61,966 nt of DNA from Welwitschia mirabilis. Taxonomy: Eukaryota; Gnetophyta; Gnetopsida; Welwitschiales. Position numbers and translations under genes: made by a program. Numbering within the stretch: the first letter of the stretch is position 1; each line of letters opens with the position of its first letter. The stretch covers positions 180,331,532 through 180,393,497 of the forward strand of contig JBOZIK010000001.1 of the NCBI GenBank assembly GCA_051453625.1, given 5' to 3'. Of the stretch, positions 24,170 to 36,559 are shown one piece after another. Below the pieces are notes generated by a model. The model saw only the letters and a list, made by a program, of their open reading frames with translations, was not told the DNA's origin and ran no database searches.

Positions 24170-26768
24170 ATGATAGAAATCTCTAATTTAAATGTTAATT
24201 TTATAGTTAGAGAGTTAATAGCTAGAAGGAAATGCAAACTCCACAAAGATTTTTACTTACTGTATAATGATGATAAAGAACTTATATCTGAAAATTCTTC
24301 TTGTTCATCCTTCTCATTAACTTCTAAGAATAATGATACTAGGATTGTTAAAGAAATATTAACTAAAAAAAGTAGAAACATAAGTATTTCTACGAAAAAT
24401 GATAAAGGACCATTAGAGAAATATTAGTTGAAATAAGAGCTAAAAGGTGGAGGAAAAATAGAATTTTAAGGATAATAAAAATAGAATACTTAGAGAAATA
24501 TTTTCAAAACAAAGATGAGCAATACCAAATAACATTAAGACTAGGAATTGGGTCCTTCCTCTTTTTAATCTTCCTATTTTTCCACCCTTCATTTTAGGCT
24601 TTATGTAAAAATTACAATGAAAATTTTCAACATTTTAGGAATTCCACTTCAATTGGTGAAATATTATACAATCAATTTAGTGAATTTCATCCATCTCCCA
24701 TGAAATATTACGAGGAAGATCTGTCCTTCATAAACTATTATAAACAAAGAAATAACTATGCTAAAGAGATGATTAACAAAATAGCAAAGAGGTAAGAAAA
24801 TAAAATCAAGAAAATGGAAAATATGATTGAGATCTTTCAATATAATTTATTACAAAATTGACTATCTTTTGTAACTCAAACCTATTCTACTACTTTCTAC
24901 CTTGAGAGACATGAAGAAAACTTAGAAACTAGCATTAATTATTTTTGTTTTAAATATAAAATAAAATTTTAAATCAAATTACAATATCTAACCCATTAGA
25001 AGATATACAAAAGGAGGACAATAATGATTCAACTTAAATATTTAATAATAAGGATGAAGATGACTATTTATCAGATGATGACATACAAGATTATAATACC
25101 ATTCACTTTATATTAGAAATTAAAGATGAAATAAGAAATTAATTCATAGAAAATATGAAAATTATTTAATCCATAATGAAGATAACAATTACATTTCTCG
25201 TTTTAATGAATCTAATAAATTAGAAAAAGATGACATGTAACAAAATGATGAGAAAGGTTATGAAGAATATAATGATAATGATATTGAGATATTAGATCAT
25301 ATTCCTAGTTTTCACTTACTTTTTGATGAGATTGAAGGAGATAAATCTTTTAAAAAAAGTCCAATATATGAGGTTAATGAAGAATTTATATAATGAAGAG
25401 AAGCCAGTGAAGAATTTACATATTAAAGGGAGTGGTCCATCTATATTATCTAGACGATNNNNNNNNNNNNNNNNNNNNNNNNNNNNNNNNNNNNNNNNNN
25501 NNNNNNNNNNNNNNNNNNNNNNNNNNNNNNNNNNNNNNNNNNNNNNNNNNNNNNNNNNNNNNNNNNNTCATCAGATAATAAGGATAATGGGCATCTTTCT
25601 TTTTATGATCTTTTTATTGATCTTTTTGATGAATAAACTAACTTAAAAAATGATAATAATTCTTAATAAACTAATAATGAGTACAATAAATGAAAGGAAA
25701 ATATAGCAAATTATAATGATAAAGATAATGAAGAAGAAGGATATATTATTAAAGATAATAATGAATAAAGTAAATAAAGATATCAACAAAGTAATGATAA
25801 AGTTAATAATGAGGAGGAGAGGAATAAAGAAGAATCTATAAAATTACCTTGTGATATTAACAATGATAATCTTGATCCCTCTCTTCCATATGAATAAACA
25901 TGAAATTCTCCAAACCACATCCCTCTTGTTTATTTTAATGAAATGCATAACCTTGAAGAATAGACTTCTCAAATCTCTCAATCTTTTCTTTTTACAAATC
26001 CATGTAATACTTATAGTAATATCTTTCCCTCTTTTATCAAGTTTACTTTACCTTGGATATTTAATGATTATTCTTTTCAAAAGTATGACTTGGAATATCT
26101 TGAAAATCTAAANNNNNNNNNNNNNNNNNNNNNNNNNNNNNNNNNNNNNNNNNNNNNNNNNNNNNNNNNNNNNNNNNNNNNNNNNNNNNNNNNNNNNNNN
26201 NNNNNNNNNNNNNNNNNNNNNNNNNNATTATAAAGTTAATAATGAGGAGGAAAGGAATAAAGAAGAATCTATAAAAAATCAACCAAACTTAATGGATAAT
26301 AGATTTATACTTTTCAATGCAACAACCCAACATAAAGAGTCTACACATGTTACTCCATCCCTTTTATTTATACTTCCATGTAAAAATTCAAATAATATCC
26401 CTCCATCCACTTCTACTTCCTCATTATCTTGTGATATTAAGAATGATAATCTTGATCCCTCTCTTCCATATGAACATTCATGAAATTCTCCAAACCACAT
26501 CCCTCTTCTTTATTTTAATGAAATGCATAACCTTGAAGAATAGACTCCTCAAATCTCTCAATCTTTTTATTTTACAAATCCATGTAATACTTATAGTAAT
26601 ATCTTTTCCTCTTTTATCAAGTTTACTTTACCTTGGATATTTAATGATTATTATTTTCAAAAGTATGACTTGGAATATCTTGAAAATCTAAATGGGGATA
26701 CATTTTATCTTCTTGATCCTAATCCATGCTTAGAAATAATCCTTATAGATTCTTATATATGTTAAATA
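24170..26768 (+). pseudogene. unrecognised coding region of the element 1/2 family
   Basis: The first ATG at 24170 opens 85 codons, then stops and frame changes break the reading. Homologous parts of element 2 (52570-53975) let the frame be followed. The order is: a segment with LREIFSK and IPNNIKTRN; then SPMKYYEEDLSFINYYK; then a Lys/Glu-rich, probably coiled-coil stretch (24780-24860); then an acidic Asp/Asn/Glu-rich stretch (25000-25850); and a C-terminal part with HVTPSLLF, DPSLPYEHS, FQKYDLEYLENLNG and YLLD. The opening L-R-E-I-F may echo an Athila gag start, which is weak evidence. No zinc knuckle, protease, polymerase or integrase motif is visible. Gaps at 25459-25567 and 26113-26226 interrupt it. 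A decayed gag-like or accessory protein of a non-autonomous element is the best guess. Confidence 0.5.
25800..26692 (+). repeat. C-terminal coding segment repeated across a gap, one copy 147 bp shorter
   Basis: The segments 25800-26112 and 26231-26692 match at about 97 percent. The left copy lacks about 147 bp that the right copy has at roughly 26275-26425. Element 2 has the long form, so the left copy carries a deletion of 49 codons that keeps the frame. Confidence 0.75.
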
Positions 26769-29700
26769 TATCTTAATTAGGCATCAAAAGAAGTTTCTTC
26801 AAAAACATTAGGTGCTTAGTAATACCATTAATGACTTTTATTTTCGATATCATTTTTTGAATAAAATATATGTTTCAAATTCTTTGTACAATGTGTTTAA
26901 TAAGATATTGTTTTTTCCATGAATTATATGAATTTTTTATCTATTATATTGCTAATAAATCATGTGGAGTTAGAATGCCATTTAGTCATGATAATTAGAA
27001 AAATCCTTACCTACTTAATAAAAATCCATATCTTAGAATAATAGGAAGTTTCTTGATCTCACTTGAGAAACTAAGCTCCTTCAAAAACTTTTTGGATCTT
27101 TTCTTTGAGTAGTTTCTTACATGCATTATATTATAAAAATGATCAAGATTTATGTTGTTTAAATAAGAGATTATTTTTTAATGAAATTATCACTTCTTTA
27201 TCTCTTATCTAAATTTTGAAATTCACATCATCAAAATTTTATCCTTTTATGATATCTACCGCTAATTGATTTTACTCAAAAAATGATTGCATATATTTTA
27301 TGTTTTATCAATTTATTTCTATTTGATTTGGTGCTTGATTTTCTAAGAGAATGCAATACCTTAGACCCATAGCCTTAGGAAAATAAATGTTTCTTTTTCT
27401 TTTAAATAAAGTATTGAATAGGATTTAGGATCTAAATAAAACTTGTTTTTCTTATATTTTTCATTTTTTTTTGTATTTCTTTTTGAAGTTATGTTGTTAT
27501 GTTTTTGTCCTTAGATTTTATTTTTTTATATAGCAAATTAATCGCTAGATGACTAGGTCCTTATCTTTTACAAAAATGCATTTTAATGGCTTGATTAAGA
27601 TTTTGGATTTGAACACTATGAAAATTCAAAAAAAGAAACAAAAGTTAAAAATCCATGAGTCATTAAGTCTTGAACATGATAGAAGCACTTACTTTGAAGG
27701 TGCTTCTGTTATTATCTAAATTCTTTTTTAGCTAATTCTTTTGGTGGACGTCATGCTATCATTTGAACATATTTAACTTTACTAATGTTTCACTTTATGA
27801 AGTTACTATGACTAGTAATTTTTAATTAGACATTTAAGTGATAAGATTGAATTCACCCAATCTTATGACACTCAAATGTCTATGAACTTCATTTTGAAGT
27901 AAGATGCCATAGTTTTTAGTGTTTGCTCCTAATGGTATAAGTCTTTAGTTATTTAGGATGTTCTTCCTTGTTTCTTATCTTATTTCTTTACCTTCCTCTT
28001 TGAGAGAATGTTGTCATATGGGATTTATTTTATTTTTTAAAGAAAANNNNNNNNNNNNNNNNNNNNNNNNNNNNNNNNNNNNNNNNNNNNNNNNNNNNNN
28101 NNNNNNNNNNNNNNNNNNNNNNNNNNNNNNNNNNNNNNNNNNNNNNAAAGAATAATAACCATGATTTATTAGAGTGGGACTAAATACATGATTACCATGA
28201 TGTCCTACTACACCAGTGTAAAATTTCTTAAGAAGGATCTTCATTAGTGTTGATAGCTATGTGGGCCCTACTAAGAGGTTAATTGCCATGCTTTATGCAT
28301 TCTTACTTCTTTAACTATGGTTTCACTCCCCTCATTATGCAAAAATAATTATCATTTTGAGGCTATAGAATCAATGGTANNNNNNNNNNNNNNNNNNNNN
28401 NNNNNNNNNNNNNNNNNNNNNNNNNNNNNNNNNNNNNNNNNNNNNNNNNNNNNNNNNNNNNNNNNNNNNNNNNNNNNNNAGTTCTTACTTCTTTAACTAT
28501 GGTTTCACTTCCCTCATTATGGAAAAATAATTATCATTTTGAGGCTATAGAATCAATGGTATTCCTCATGTCATCATAGGTAGTGCTTGTTTCCTAGGCC
28601 CATTGAACTTATAGTATTTCCACACTACCATTTCACTTTGAACTTAGTGTGTGATTAGGTAAGTCCATTTATAAGGAATTTTTCATCTCATCATTCATTA
28701 ATTGAAAACATTAATTACTTAGCATCATCATAATTACTACATATTTGAGTGGTACTTAATGAAGTATTTGCATTATGTCATGCATCATTAATTAGGTAAC
28801 TCTATGATTTCTTCTAAGGGGATTTGCTAAGTTTGAATTTAGGGTAGATACATAATCTTATTCATGTTTTGGTTGTTTGTTTTTATTTTATTTTTGTTAT
28901 GTGTTTTATTTGGTATTTCAAATTTTTTTCCATACTTTTTCATCATGACTACTTAGAACTTGATCATTTAGTAGTTTTTTCATTGATTTTTATTTTTAAC
29001 TTATAGTTTTTCATTATAGAAGTGGATTTTTTTTTAACAACCCATGTTCATTTAGTTTATGATGATAATTTTTCCCATATATTCTTTTAATATATTTTTC
29101 AAGTTTAGTTCTTTATTCTTCCTTTTTAGTTTTGAAACATCCGGTTACTAATTTTTAAGGATTGTGAATTTAAGGCATATTTCAAAATATTATTTATCTT
29201 ATTACATTATTGTCATCCTATTCTAACACATATTTGTCTTTCCTTAAGTTCTTCCCAAAATTCATCTCATTTATCATGTCATGTTCATCATGATTCTTAG
29301 CTTTTGTTTAGCTCTTAAACTCTTTAATAACTTCTTAAAACCTCCATGATCCAACATTAGCCAAACTTACTTTGCTAATGGTTTCATTTTTTTTGCCTAA
29401 TATTTTGAAAGTCTTATTATCCAACTTTTCATCTAGACAACAAGTAGATCAACACTNNNNNNNNNNNNNNNNNNNNNNNNNNNNNNNNNNNNNNNNNNNN
29501 NNNNNNNNNNNNNNNNNNNNNNNNNNNNNNNNNNNNNNNNNNNNNNNNNNNNNNNNTATTTTTTTCCTAATCTTTTGAAAGTATTGTTATCTAACTTGTC
29601 ATCTAGATGAGAAGTAGAATAACATACTTTCTGAGCATCATCATTTTTATATTTCATGTTTTTCTATCCATTTTAGGCTCCTCTTTTGGATAAAGACTAC

Positions 29701-30928
29701 TAATCTAAGGCCCATTTATTTTGCTTACTTGTACTTAAATTACATATTAACCTTTTTCTTCTAACATTAATGTAATATAGGACATATTGGTTTCCTATTT
29801 ACTTAGGGAAGAAGGGAACGGGACATACTTTTGAGATATTTTTTAAATTATTTTTAGTAAAAATTGTGAGGTTTATTTTTAAATTTTCATAATACATATC
29901 TATAATGTACTTGTTCAATTATTATCACATATTATATGAATAATANNNNNNNNNNNNNNNNNNNNNNNNNNNNNNNNNNNNNNNNNNNNNNNNNNNNNNN
30001 NNNNNNNNNNNNNNNNNNNNNNNNNNNNNNNNNNNNNNNNNNNNNTTAGGCCCCTCTTTTGCATAAAGACTACTAATCTAAGGCCCATATGTTTTGATTA
30101 CTTGTACTTAAATTATGTATTAACCTTTTTCTTCTAACATTAATGTAATATAGGACATATTGATTTACTATTTAATTGGGGAAGGAGGAAATAGGACTTA
30201 CTTTTGAGATATTTTTAAATTATTTTTAGCAAAAATTGTGACATTTATTTTTAGATTTTCATAATACATATTTATAATGTACTTATCCAATTATTATCAC
30301 CTATTATTTGAATAATATGCATTATGAATAATGTTTAGCAAATCATATAGTTAATAATAGAATAGTTGCAAGCTTTTCTTACAAGTGCAGGCCAAGTAAT
30401 TCAAGGAATCATGGATGAAGGAAATAATGTTATGATTATTTTTTATGTATTTACCCTTATAAATTGTACTTAAAGACTCGATGTTTTATTTATGAATATC
30501 ATTTTTGAATTTGTTATCCTTTTTTATTACACATGCACATCATTCATCTAAGTTATTATGATTATATCTTATGATGATTCTTTTTTTTATGACATTCAAT
30601 CTCTATTTATTTAATGTGCTAAATGTTTTAAGTGATGGATAAAGCACTATAAGTGTTTTAATCTTGTTTGCTAATGAGCATACTTATAAGCATTTGATTT
30701 TATAGTCAGATTTTTAAAATCCTATCATCCCCATAATCATCCAGACAACATACTAGATGACAACATGGTTAATTATCTATCAAGGTAAAACAATTAGTTT
30801 ATTAGATTGTAAGATTTTATCCTACATAATGAGATTTATGAACATAATTTATATATTTTTAGTTATGTCTATATTAGTTAATTTGGTTCAAAATAGTAGT
30901 TTTTCATCTACTTTATCACGGATTGACT
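26769..30928 (+). other. long non-coding 3' region of element 1
   Basis: About 4 kb without a readable frame on either strand, yet it aligns along its length with 53976-57320 of element 2 (for example gatagaagcactt at 27680 and 54440). It contains a stem-loop (27829-27881), dyads at 29428 and 29599 (the latter a perfect TCATCTAGATGA), and five gaps of about 100 N with repeated flanks (28047, 28380, 29457, 29946 and their partners). Its function is unknown. Confidence 0.6.
27829..27881. other. stem-loop conserved in element 2
   Basis: The left arm gacatttaagtgataagatt (27829-27848) pairs with aatcttatgacactcaaatg and onward (27860-27881), about 19 of 21 positions plus a 2-nt bulge, around a short loop. 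Element 2 keeps an eroded version at the same place (54588-54643). Confidence 0.6.
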
Positions 30929-30942
30929 AAGTGGGAGGCTAC
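30929..30942 (+). other. polypurine tract relic of element 1
   Basis: The purine-rich aagtgggagg ends about 10 bp before the 3' LTR starts at 30950, the position of the plus-strand primer in LTR elements. One transversion interrupts the tract. Confidence 0.6.
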
Positions 30943-30949
30943 ATTGTGA

Positions 30950-32383
30950 TGTTAAATTATGTGTTTTTCACGGGTTATTTTACGTATTTTTGCAGGACTT
31001 TTAGATAGGTTTAAGTGGATTTCAATGATTATATAGATTAAATAAGAAAGACAAAAAAAACACAATCATCAGCACATTTGAATTCATTTTGAATAATTTT
31101 TGATACCTCACATTCTAAGGAGGAGTTAATGATCTTTAAGGATTATTAGACTTGATTAAAGATATTAAGAATACTAGCATTCCTTTTATTGTTCAAATGA
31201 TAGTAAGAATTACATCATGTGTATGCTAATAAGGGTGCTAATTGGACCAAAGATGGAAGCTGATGTGGAACCTATCTTGATGTGGCATTATCTTCATCAT
31301 CATCTGGATGATAGCCAAGATGATACGTAATCTTAGTCAATGCCTCAAGCTTCACCTAACTTTTGTAATTTATCATTCTCTTCCTATGTATCACTAGGGC
31401 TTCTATTACATCCCTTAGATTTGCTACTTTTAAATGTTTTATTATAATAAATACCTCCTTGCACTTAACTCTAGCTTTTATCTTTTTTAGCACCTGAAAA
31501 TCTTGTAATAAGAGATCAAAAGGAGGGAGGTTTATTCATTGTTGCAGAGAGGAGTCTTCCTTAGTATTGGGCTCTGTATCCTTTAGTAAGGTACTTCTAC
31601 TCTATAACAAGAATGTTAGTTTAATAGTAATGAAACATTTTTTTTAGTTTTATTCATGTGCATCTCCCTTATAGTTTAAGTTGATTATGATTCCATGAAA
31701 GATTCATAGTTGATGTACATAATCAAGGATCACATTTGTTAAGGTTGAAATCATTAGTTTAGCATCTTGCATTACATTACATTCTATATTTCATATCTTG
31801 ATCATTTTATATTTCCTATATTCTATTCAACATATTTGATAGCTTAGGTTGGTTAAGGCTAGTGATAGTTTCCTTAATCGATCTGGGTTATGTAAGACCA
31901 ATCTTTGTAATAGGAACATTTTTAGTCAAATAGATATTTCATTTTGAATAGTTTTCATTTGCATTAGATTAGTGTGTTTACTTTGAATTTTTNNNNNNNN
32001 NNNNNNNNNNNNNNNNNNNNNNNNNNNNNNNNNNNNNNNNNNNNNNNNNNNNNNNNNNNNNNNNNNNNNNNNNNNNNNNNNNNNNNNNNNNNATAGGAAC
32101 ATTTTTAGTCAAATAGATATTTCATTTAGAATAGTTTTCATTTGCATTAGATTAGTGTGTTTACTTTGAATTTTTTTCTTGCATTGTTCTTTCTTTTTAT
32201 TTTGAACCTAAAAGAAAAAACACAAAAATACTTTACTTAAAATCAATTCTCTAGCTTTGAGTCTAATGCCTTAAATAGATTAATGTTAACTCTTATCTAT
32301 ACTAGTGTATGTGTTGTATAAATATTTGTGATTAATAAGATTTACTTAAGAACATAATGATTATACAAATACACACCACAACA
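30950..32383 (+). repeat. 3' LTR of element 1
   Basis: It opens tgttaaattatgtg and closes cacaccacaaca. U3 dyads lie at 31189 (decayed) and 31300 (TCATCTGGATGA), 111 bp apart. A TATA-like ataataaatacct sits near 31440. The gap 31993-32092 is flanked by an 82-bp repeat (31911-31992 and 32093-32175), so the true LTR is about 1.25 kb. Confidence 0.75.
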
Positions 32384-33129
32384 ATGAAGATAAAAAGTCT
32401 TAATAGAAACATGTGAAGCAGTGTCATCCACTTCTAGAACTTAATTTTTTTGAAATAAAAAGAATAAGTAAATATGATTCTTATCATTTGAAGTTATAGA
32501 TATATACTATAAACAATTAAATCTTTCTCGTTTTCCTTGAAAATTCTACTATATTATAATCTTTTATTTCTAATAACTGAATTCTTTAAATAAACAATTT
32601 AAAATTCATTAACCTATACTTAATATTAAAATTATTAATTAAATGAAGGTCTATTTTTAGGATTTTGAATAAAACATGGTTCAATAATCTTAAGAAACCT
32701 ACAAAAACAAATGAAATAAACCTAAAATTTTACTATTTAATAACCTTGAATTACAAATTAAGTAAAATGATTTGTAAAGATGAAATAGTTTAAAATCTTT
32801 TATTTTAAATTTTGTATATACTAATTGTTTTCAAGACACATCTAACTAGGTTTTTCTATAGTAATAATAGTTTTAAAATGTTTTATTTCAAGAAAAAATT
32901 TCAAATAAATAAAAAACATGAACTTTACTAATATTTAAAGGATCTAGTCGATGTTGACATTATTACAAGGATGTACTGAAGCAAGAACTGATCAGATACA
33001 AAGTAAGGCAACATGGGAGAAGGTAGTTAAAGTTGTAAAACATTAAACATGAGGCTTTTAACCCTAGACTAAGGCTTCACGTTTTTTCAAAACCATGATC
33101 TACAACTTAGGAATAAGTTCATAATAAAT
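32384..33129. other. no recognisable gene
   Basis: AT-rich sequence between element 1 and the next duplication. No domain, LTR edge or repeat partner was seen. Confidence 0.4.
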
Positions 33130-34910
33130 TTTTTAAAATCCTATTACGAGTCTTATCACTTGCCATCACTTATTGACAAGTAGTTTCTTTATGAGAAATG
33201 TAAGTTAATACTCTACTTATTACTATGTGATAACTTATGATAATTCACAATTAGAAAGCATAAGATTTTATTATGAGTACAATGAAATATGAAGAGTAAT
33301 CAATACCATCATCTTAATACAATACAAGTCTTGAGTGATAATTATGCAATAAGATTTATCAAAACATATCACTTGGCANNNNNNNNNNNNNNNNNNNNNN
33401 NNNNNNNNNNNNNNNNNNNNNNNNNNNNNNNNNNNNNNNATTGGTTTATTAAGTAGTTCTATCACTAGGCTATCACTCAGTGATAAGAATTCTATAAATA
33501 AATGATTTATTAACTTAAAATTTTCCTTATTTATAATATTAATAAAGTTTTAAGAGTGTATAAGAAATGTTTTTATTACATATTTATCATCTAAAAATAA
33601 GAACTATCTATACCCATTTTATTTTATTTTTTTCCTTTTAAATAAGGAAAAATAAATAAGCACAAAAATACATCTTCTTTATATACATTATTATACTAAA
33701 ATGTACAAAACATTCAAAGAGAAACATGCACTTCTTATGACTCTATCATGTCCTTTTCATAATAATGTAAATGGTTGCCTATGTAGGAATGTCCAAATGG
33801 CTAGTTTGATAATATATGACTTGTGTGCTATTGTCTTTTAGTTATTCAACTTATTAGATGTCATCCAAGTCTTTAAAAAGTTTTTATCTTAAAAATTATA
33901 ATTAGTTCCATAGCTTTTTATGAAAATTTAATTAGTTAATGCTAATGAACATACACAGATCTCAAATCATATTATTTACTGTCAAATATTACATACTTTA
34001 ATAGGAGTATAGTTAAGTCATCTACCAAGTCATGAATGTATATTTTTAATGTCAAGTTATCAATACACTCCATGATGACTATTAATNNNNNNNNNNNNNN
34101 NNNNNNNNNNNNNNNNNNNNNNNNNNNNNNNNNNNNNNNNNNNNNNNNNNNNNNNNNNNNNNNNNNNNNNNNNNNNNNNNNNNNNNACTTACCTTTATTG
34201 GTGTTCAATTTTTATGAATGTTTTATTTTCTAAAATTAAAGTTTATTGGTTTATTAAGTATTTCTATCAGTAGGCTATCACTCACTGATAATAATTCTAT
34301 AAATAAGTGATTTATTAACTTAAAATTTTCCTTCTTTATAATATTAATAAAGTTTTAAGAGTGTATAAGAAATGTTTTTATTTCATATTTATCATCTAAA
34401 AATGAGAATTATCTATATACATTTCATTTTGTTTTTTCCTTTTGAATAAGGAAAAATAAATAAGCACAAAAATACATCTTCTTTATATACATGATTATAC
34501 TAAAATGTACAAAACATTCAAAGAGAAACATGCACTTCTCATGACTCTATCATGTCCTTTTCATAATAATGTACATGGTAGCCTATGTAGGAATGTCCAA
34601 ATGACTAGTTTGATAATATATGATATATGTGCTATTGTCTTCTAGTTATTCAACTTATTAGATATCATCCAAGCCTTTAAAAAGTTTTTATCTTAAAAAT
34701 TTTAATTAGTTTCATAGGTTTTTATGAAAATTCAATTATTTAATGCTAATGAACAAACACCGATCTCAAATCATATTATTTACTTTCAAATATTACATAC
34801 TTTAATAGGAGTAGAGTTAAGTCATCTACCAAGTCATGAATGTATATTTTTAATGTCAAGTTCTCAATACACTCCATGATGACTATTAATGCATGATAAA
34901 AAATGATAAA
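33130..34910. repeat. gap-flanking duplication with Y-type dyads
   Basis: Bases 33440-34086 and 34241-34887 are about 96 percent identical, separated by the gap 34087-34186. Another gap (33379-33439, 61 N) lies just before. Near 33454 the words tatcactaggctatcactca and gtgataag form the TATCACT/AGTGATA dyad found in LTR Y. It could be the eroded 3' LTR of element C, but I found no long alignment with Y. Confidence 0.55.
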
Positions 34911-36440
34911 AATAATGAGAAGTTCATAGGAGACGTGAACTACTCAAGGATGTTTTTTAATGAACTTAATTATTTCACATTTAACATTCATTAACAACCT
35001 AAAATCACAGCCTTTATTCATGTTTTATTATTAATTTAATTATTTTGTTTTAACTAGGCTCACCTCATTCTATATTTCAAATTTAATCTATGTTTACCAC
35101 ATAGGGAGGAGTGATATTTTTCATGAAATTTATCTAGACTAAAACCCATAATAAGATAATTTACTACATTAATCCATCTAAAATATTTAGATGGATTCTT
35201 CTAGACATTCCCTATAAAACATGTTACTGATGTCTAAAAAGTGAAACTTATCTTGATAAATAATGTTTCGCTAGTAATAAAAGACACTTGCTAGAAAACT
35301 TAAGCTCTTATGCTTAGTCATAAATACTAATAAGGTTTTAATATTTTTTTCATGAAGATTATTATTTGAGAAAGTAGTCATGTTATAGTGTGAAATATCT
35401 TTACTTGATAGTAGTTTACTTCATTTACTTGGTGATGGTAATGGGGTATTAAGAATAATTTATTATAATCCTAATAATAGGTAGTATAAAAATTTAACAC
35501 CCATGAAAACCTAATGTAAACTACCTAAGAAAGTTATAATTTATCTCCTTTCTAAGATTTATAAGTCCTTTGGTAAATTACTAGTTCAAAAACTATTATA
35601 AATAATAATCAAAACATAACATTAATATGAATATTAGGGATGAAATAGGTGATGGTAAAATATGATAATGGATATATGGGTTATGATATGGAGAATATTG
35701 AATTTACCCAATATTCATAAGTTGAATTGATTTGACTAATAATTTTGATGTTGTTAATATGAATCAAATAATTTTTAAAACTAATTAGAGATGTAATCAC
35801 ATATATATCTACTTCCTAAATGTTAAATAATTTATCTCTTATTATATGTAAATTAGTTAGTAAAAGTGATATCTCTATATTAATCTATAGCATAATAGAA
35901 TAGCTAGATTATTCCCTTCTCACTTGAACACATTGGAACTCCTGTCAATGATAGGAATTTATTAAAGTTATAAAGTCTAGCTTTTAATAGTGAATTAAAA
36001 GCTAGACTTTATATATATATGTTTTTTTACTTCTTTTTATTTTTAAAATTTTTACTTTGAGATATTAATTTTTTCATGATTTTTTTTATTTGCTTTTGTT
36101 TTTACTTCAATATGNNNNNNNNNNNNNNNNNNNNNNNNNNNNNNNNNNNNNNNNATATGAAAATATTTCATGTAGTAATAAGTACAAAAAATGATGCAAG
36201 AATGATTAAAGGAAACTAAGAATAATGAATATCATAAGGTAACTGATTGATTTATTTATGATTTAAGGCATATTTAATGAAACATCAAAGTTTTAGTTAA
36301 AATTTATAATAATATTCTTCATAATATCAACACATTAACAAGATTCAAAAGGTGATGTTACTTCATACCAACTAATAAAAACATAAAAAAGTTTTTGTAA
36401 GTTGATTTAATTATTTGGAAAATAATATTTTGGGGTTTTT
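34911..36440. other. probable 3' region of element C, no frame
   Basis: This lies 3' of the integrase of element C in minus sense. No readable frame, and only a 40-N gap (36115-36154) and a strong stem-loop (35969-36013) stand out. Confidence 0.4.
35969..36013. other. perfect 20-bp inverted repeat with 5-nt loop
   Basis: Arms 35969-35988 (tataaagtctagcttttaat) and 35994-36013 pair without a mismatch around agtga. A run of TA repeats and then T8 follows. A second, imperfect dyad (aactcctgtc / gataggaatt) lies just upstream at 35938-35960. It could be a tiny foldback element, a hairpin RNA source or a chance survivor. Confidence 0.8.
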
Positions 36441-36559
36441 GAAATATGTACATAAACACTTATTTAGTTGTGGGATAATTTAGTATATGGCATGGGAATG
36501 AAATGGATTATCCAAAAAAGCAATTGGGTTAGAATCGTCTAATAGTAATGTCTTGTAGC

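Larger units (their letters stand above)
21643..32383 (+). mobile_element. element 1: non-autonomous LTR retrotransposon of family A
   Basis: Order on the plus strand: 5' LTR (seen as 22446-23443 and, left of a gap, its tail 21643-21745), tRNA-Asp-type primer-site relic, T-rich leader with three dyads, one broken unrecognised coding region (24170-26768), about 4.1 kb without frame, purine tract 30929-30938, and 3' LTR 30950-32383. No reverse transcriptase, RNase H, integrase or protease motif occurs inside. The LTR pair is only about 80 percent identical by eye, so insertion is old. Element 2 (50793-57320) has the same layout, so this is a family and not one damaged copy. It probably relied on an Athila-type partner, because it shares the primer-site type. 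Confidence 0.75.

Noticed and set aside
26279-26691. Open pieces at 26279-26500 (minus) and 26317-26691 (plus) as separate genes
   Set aside because: They are shadows of the family A coding region, whose conserved frame is the one starting at 26292.
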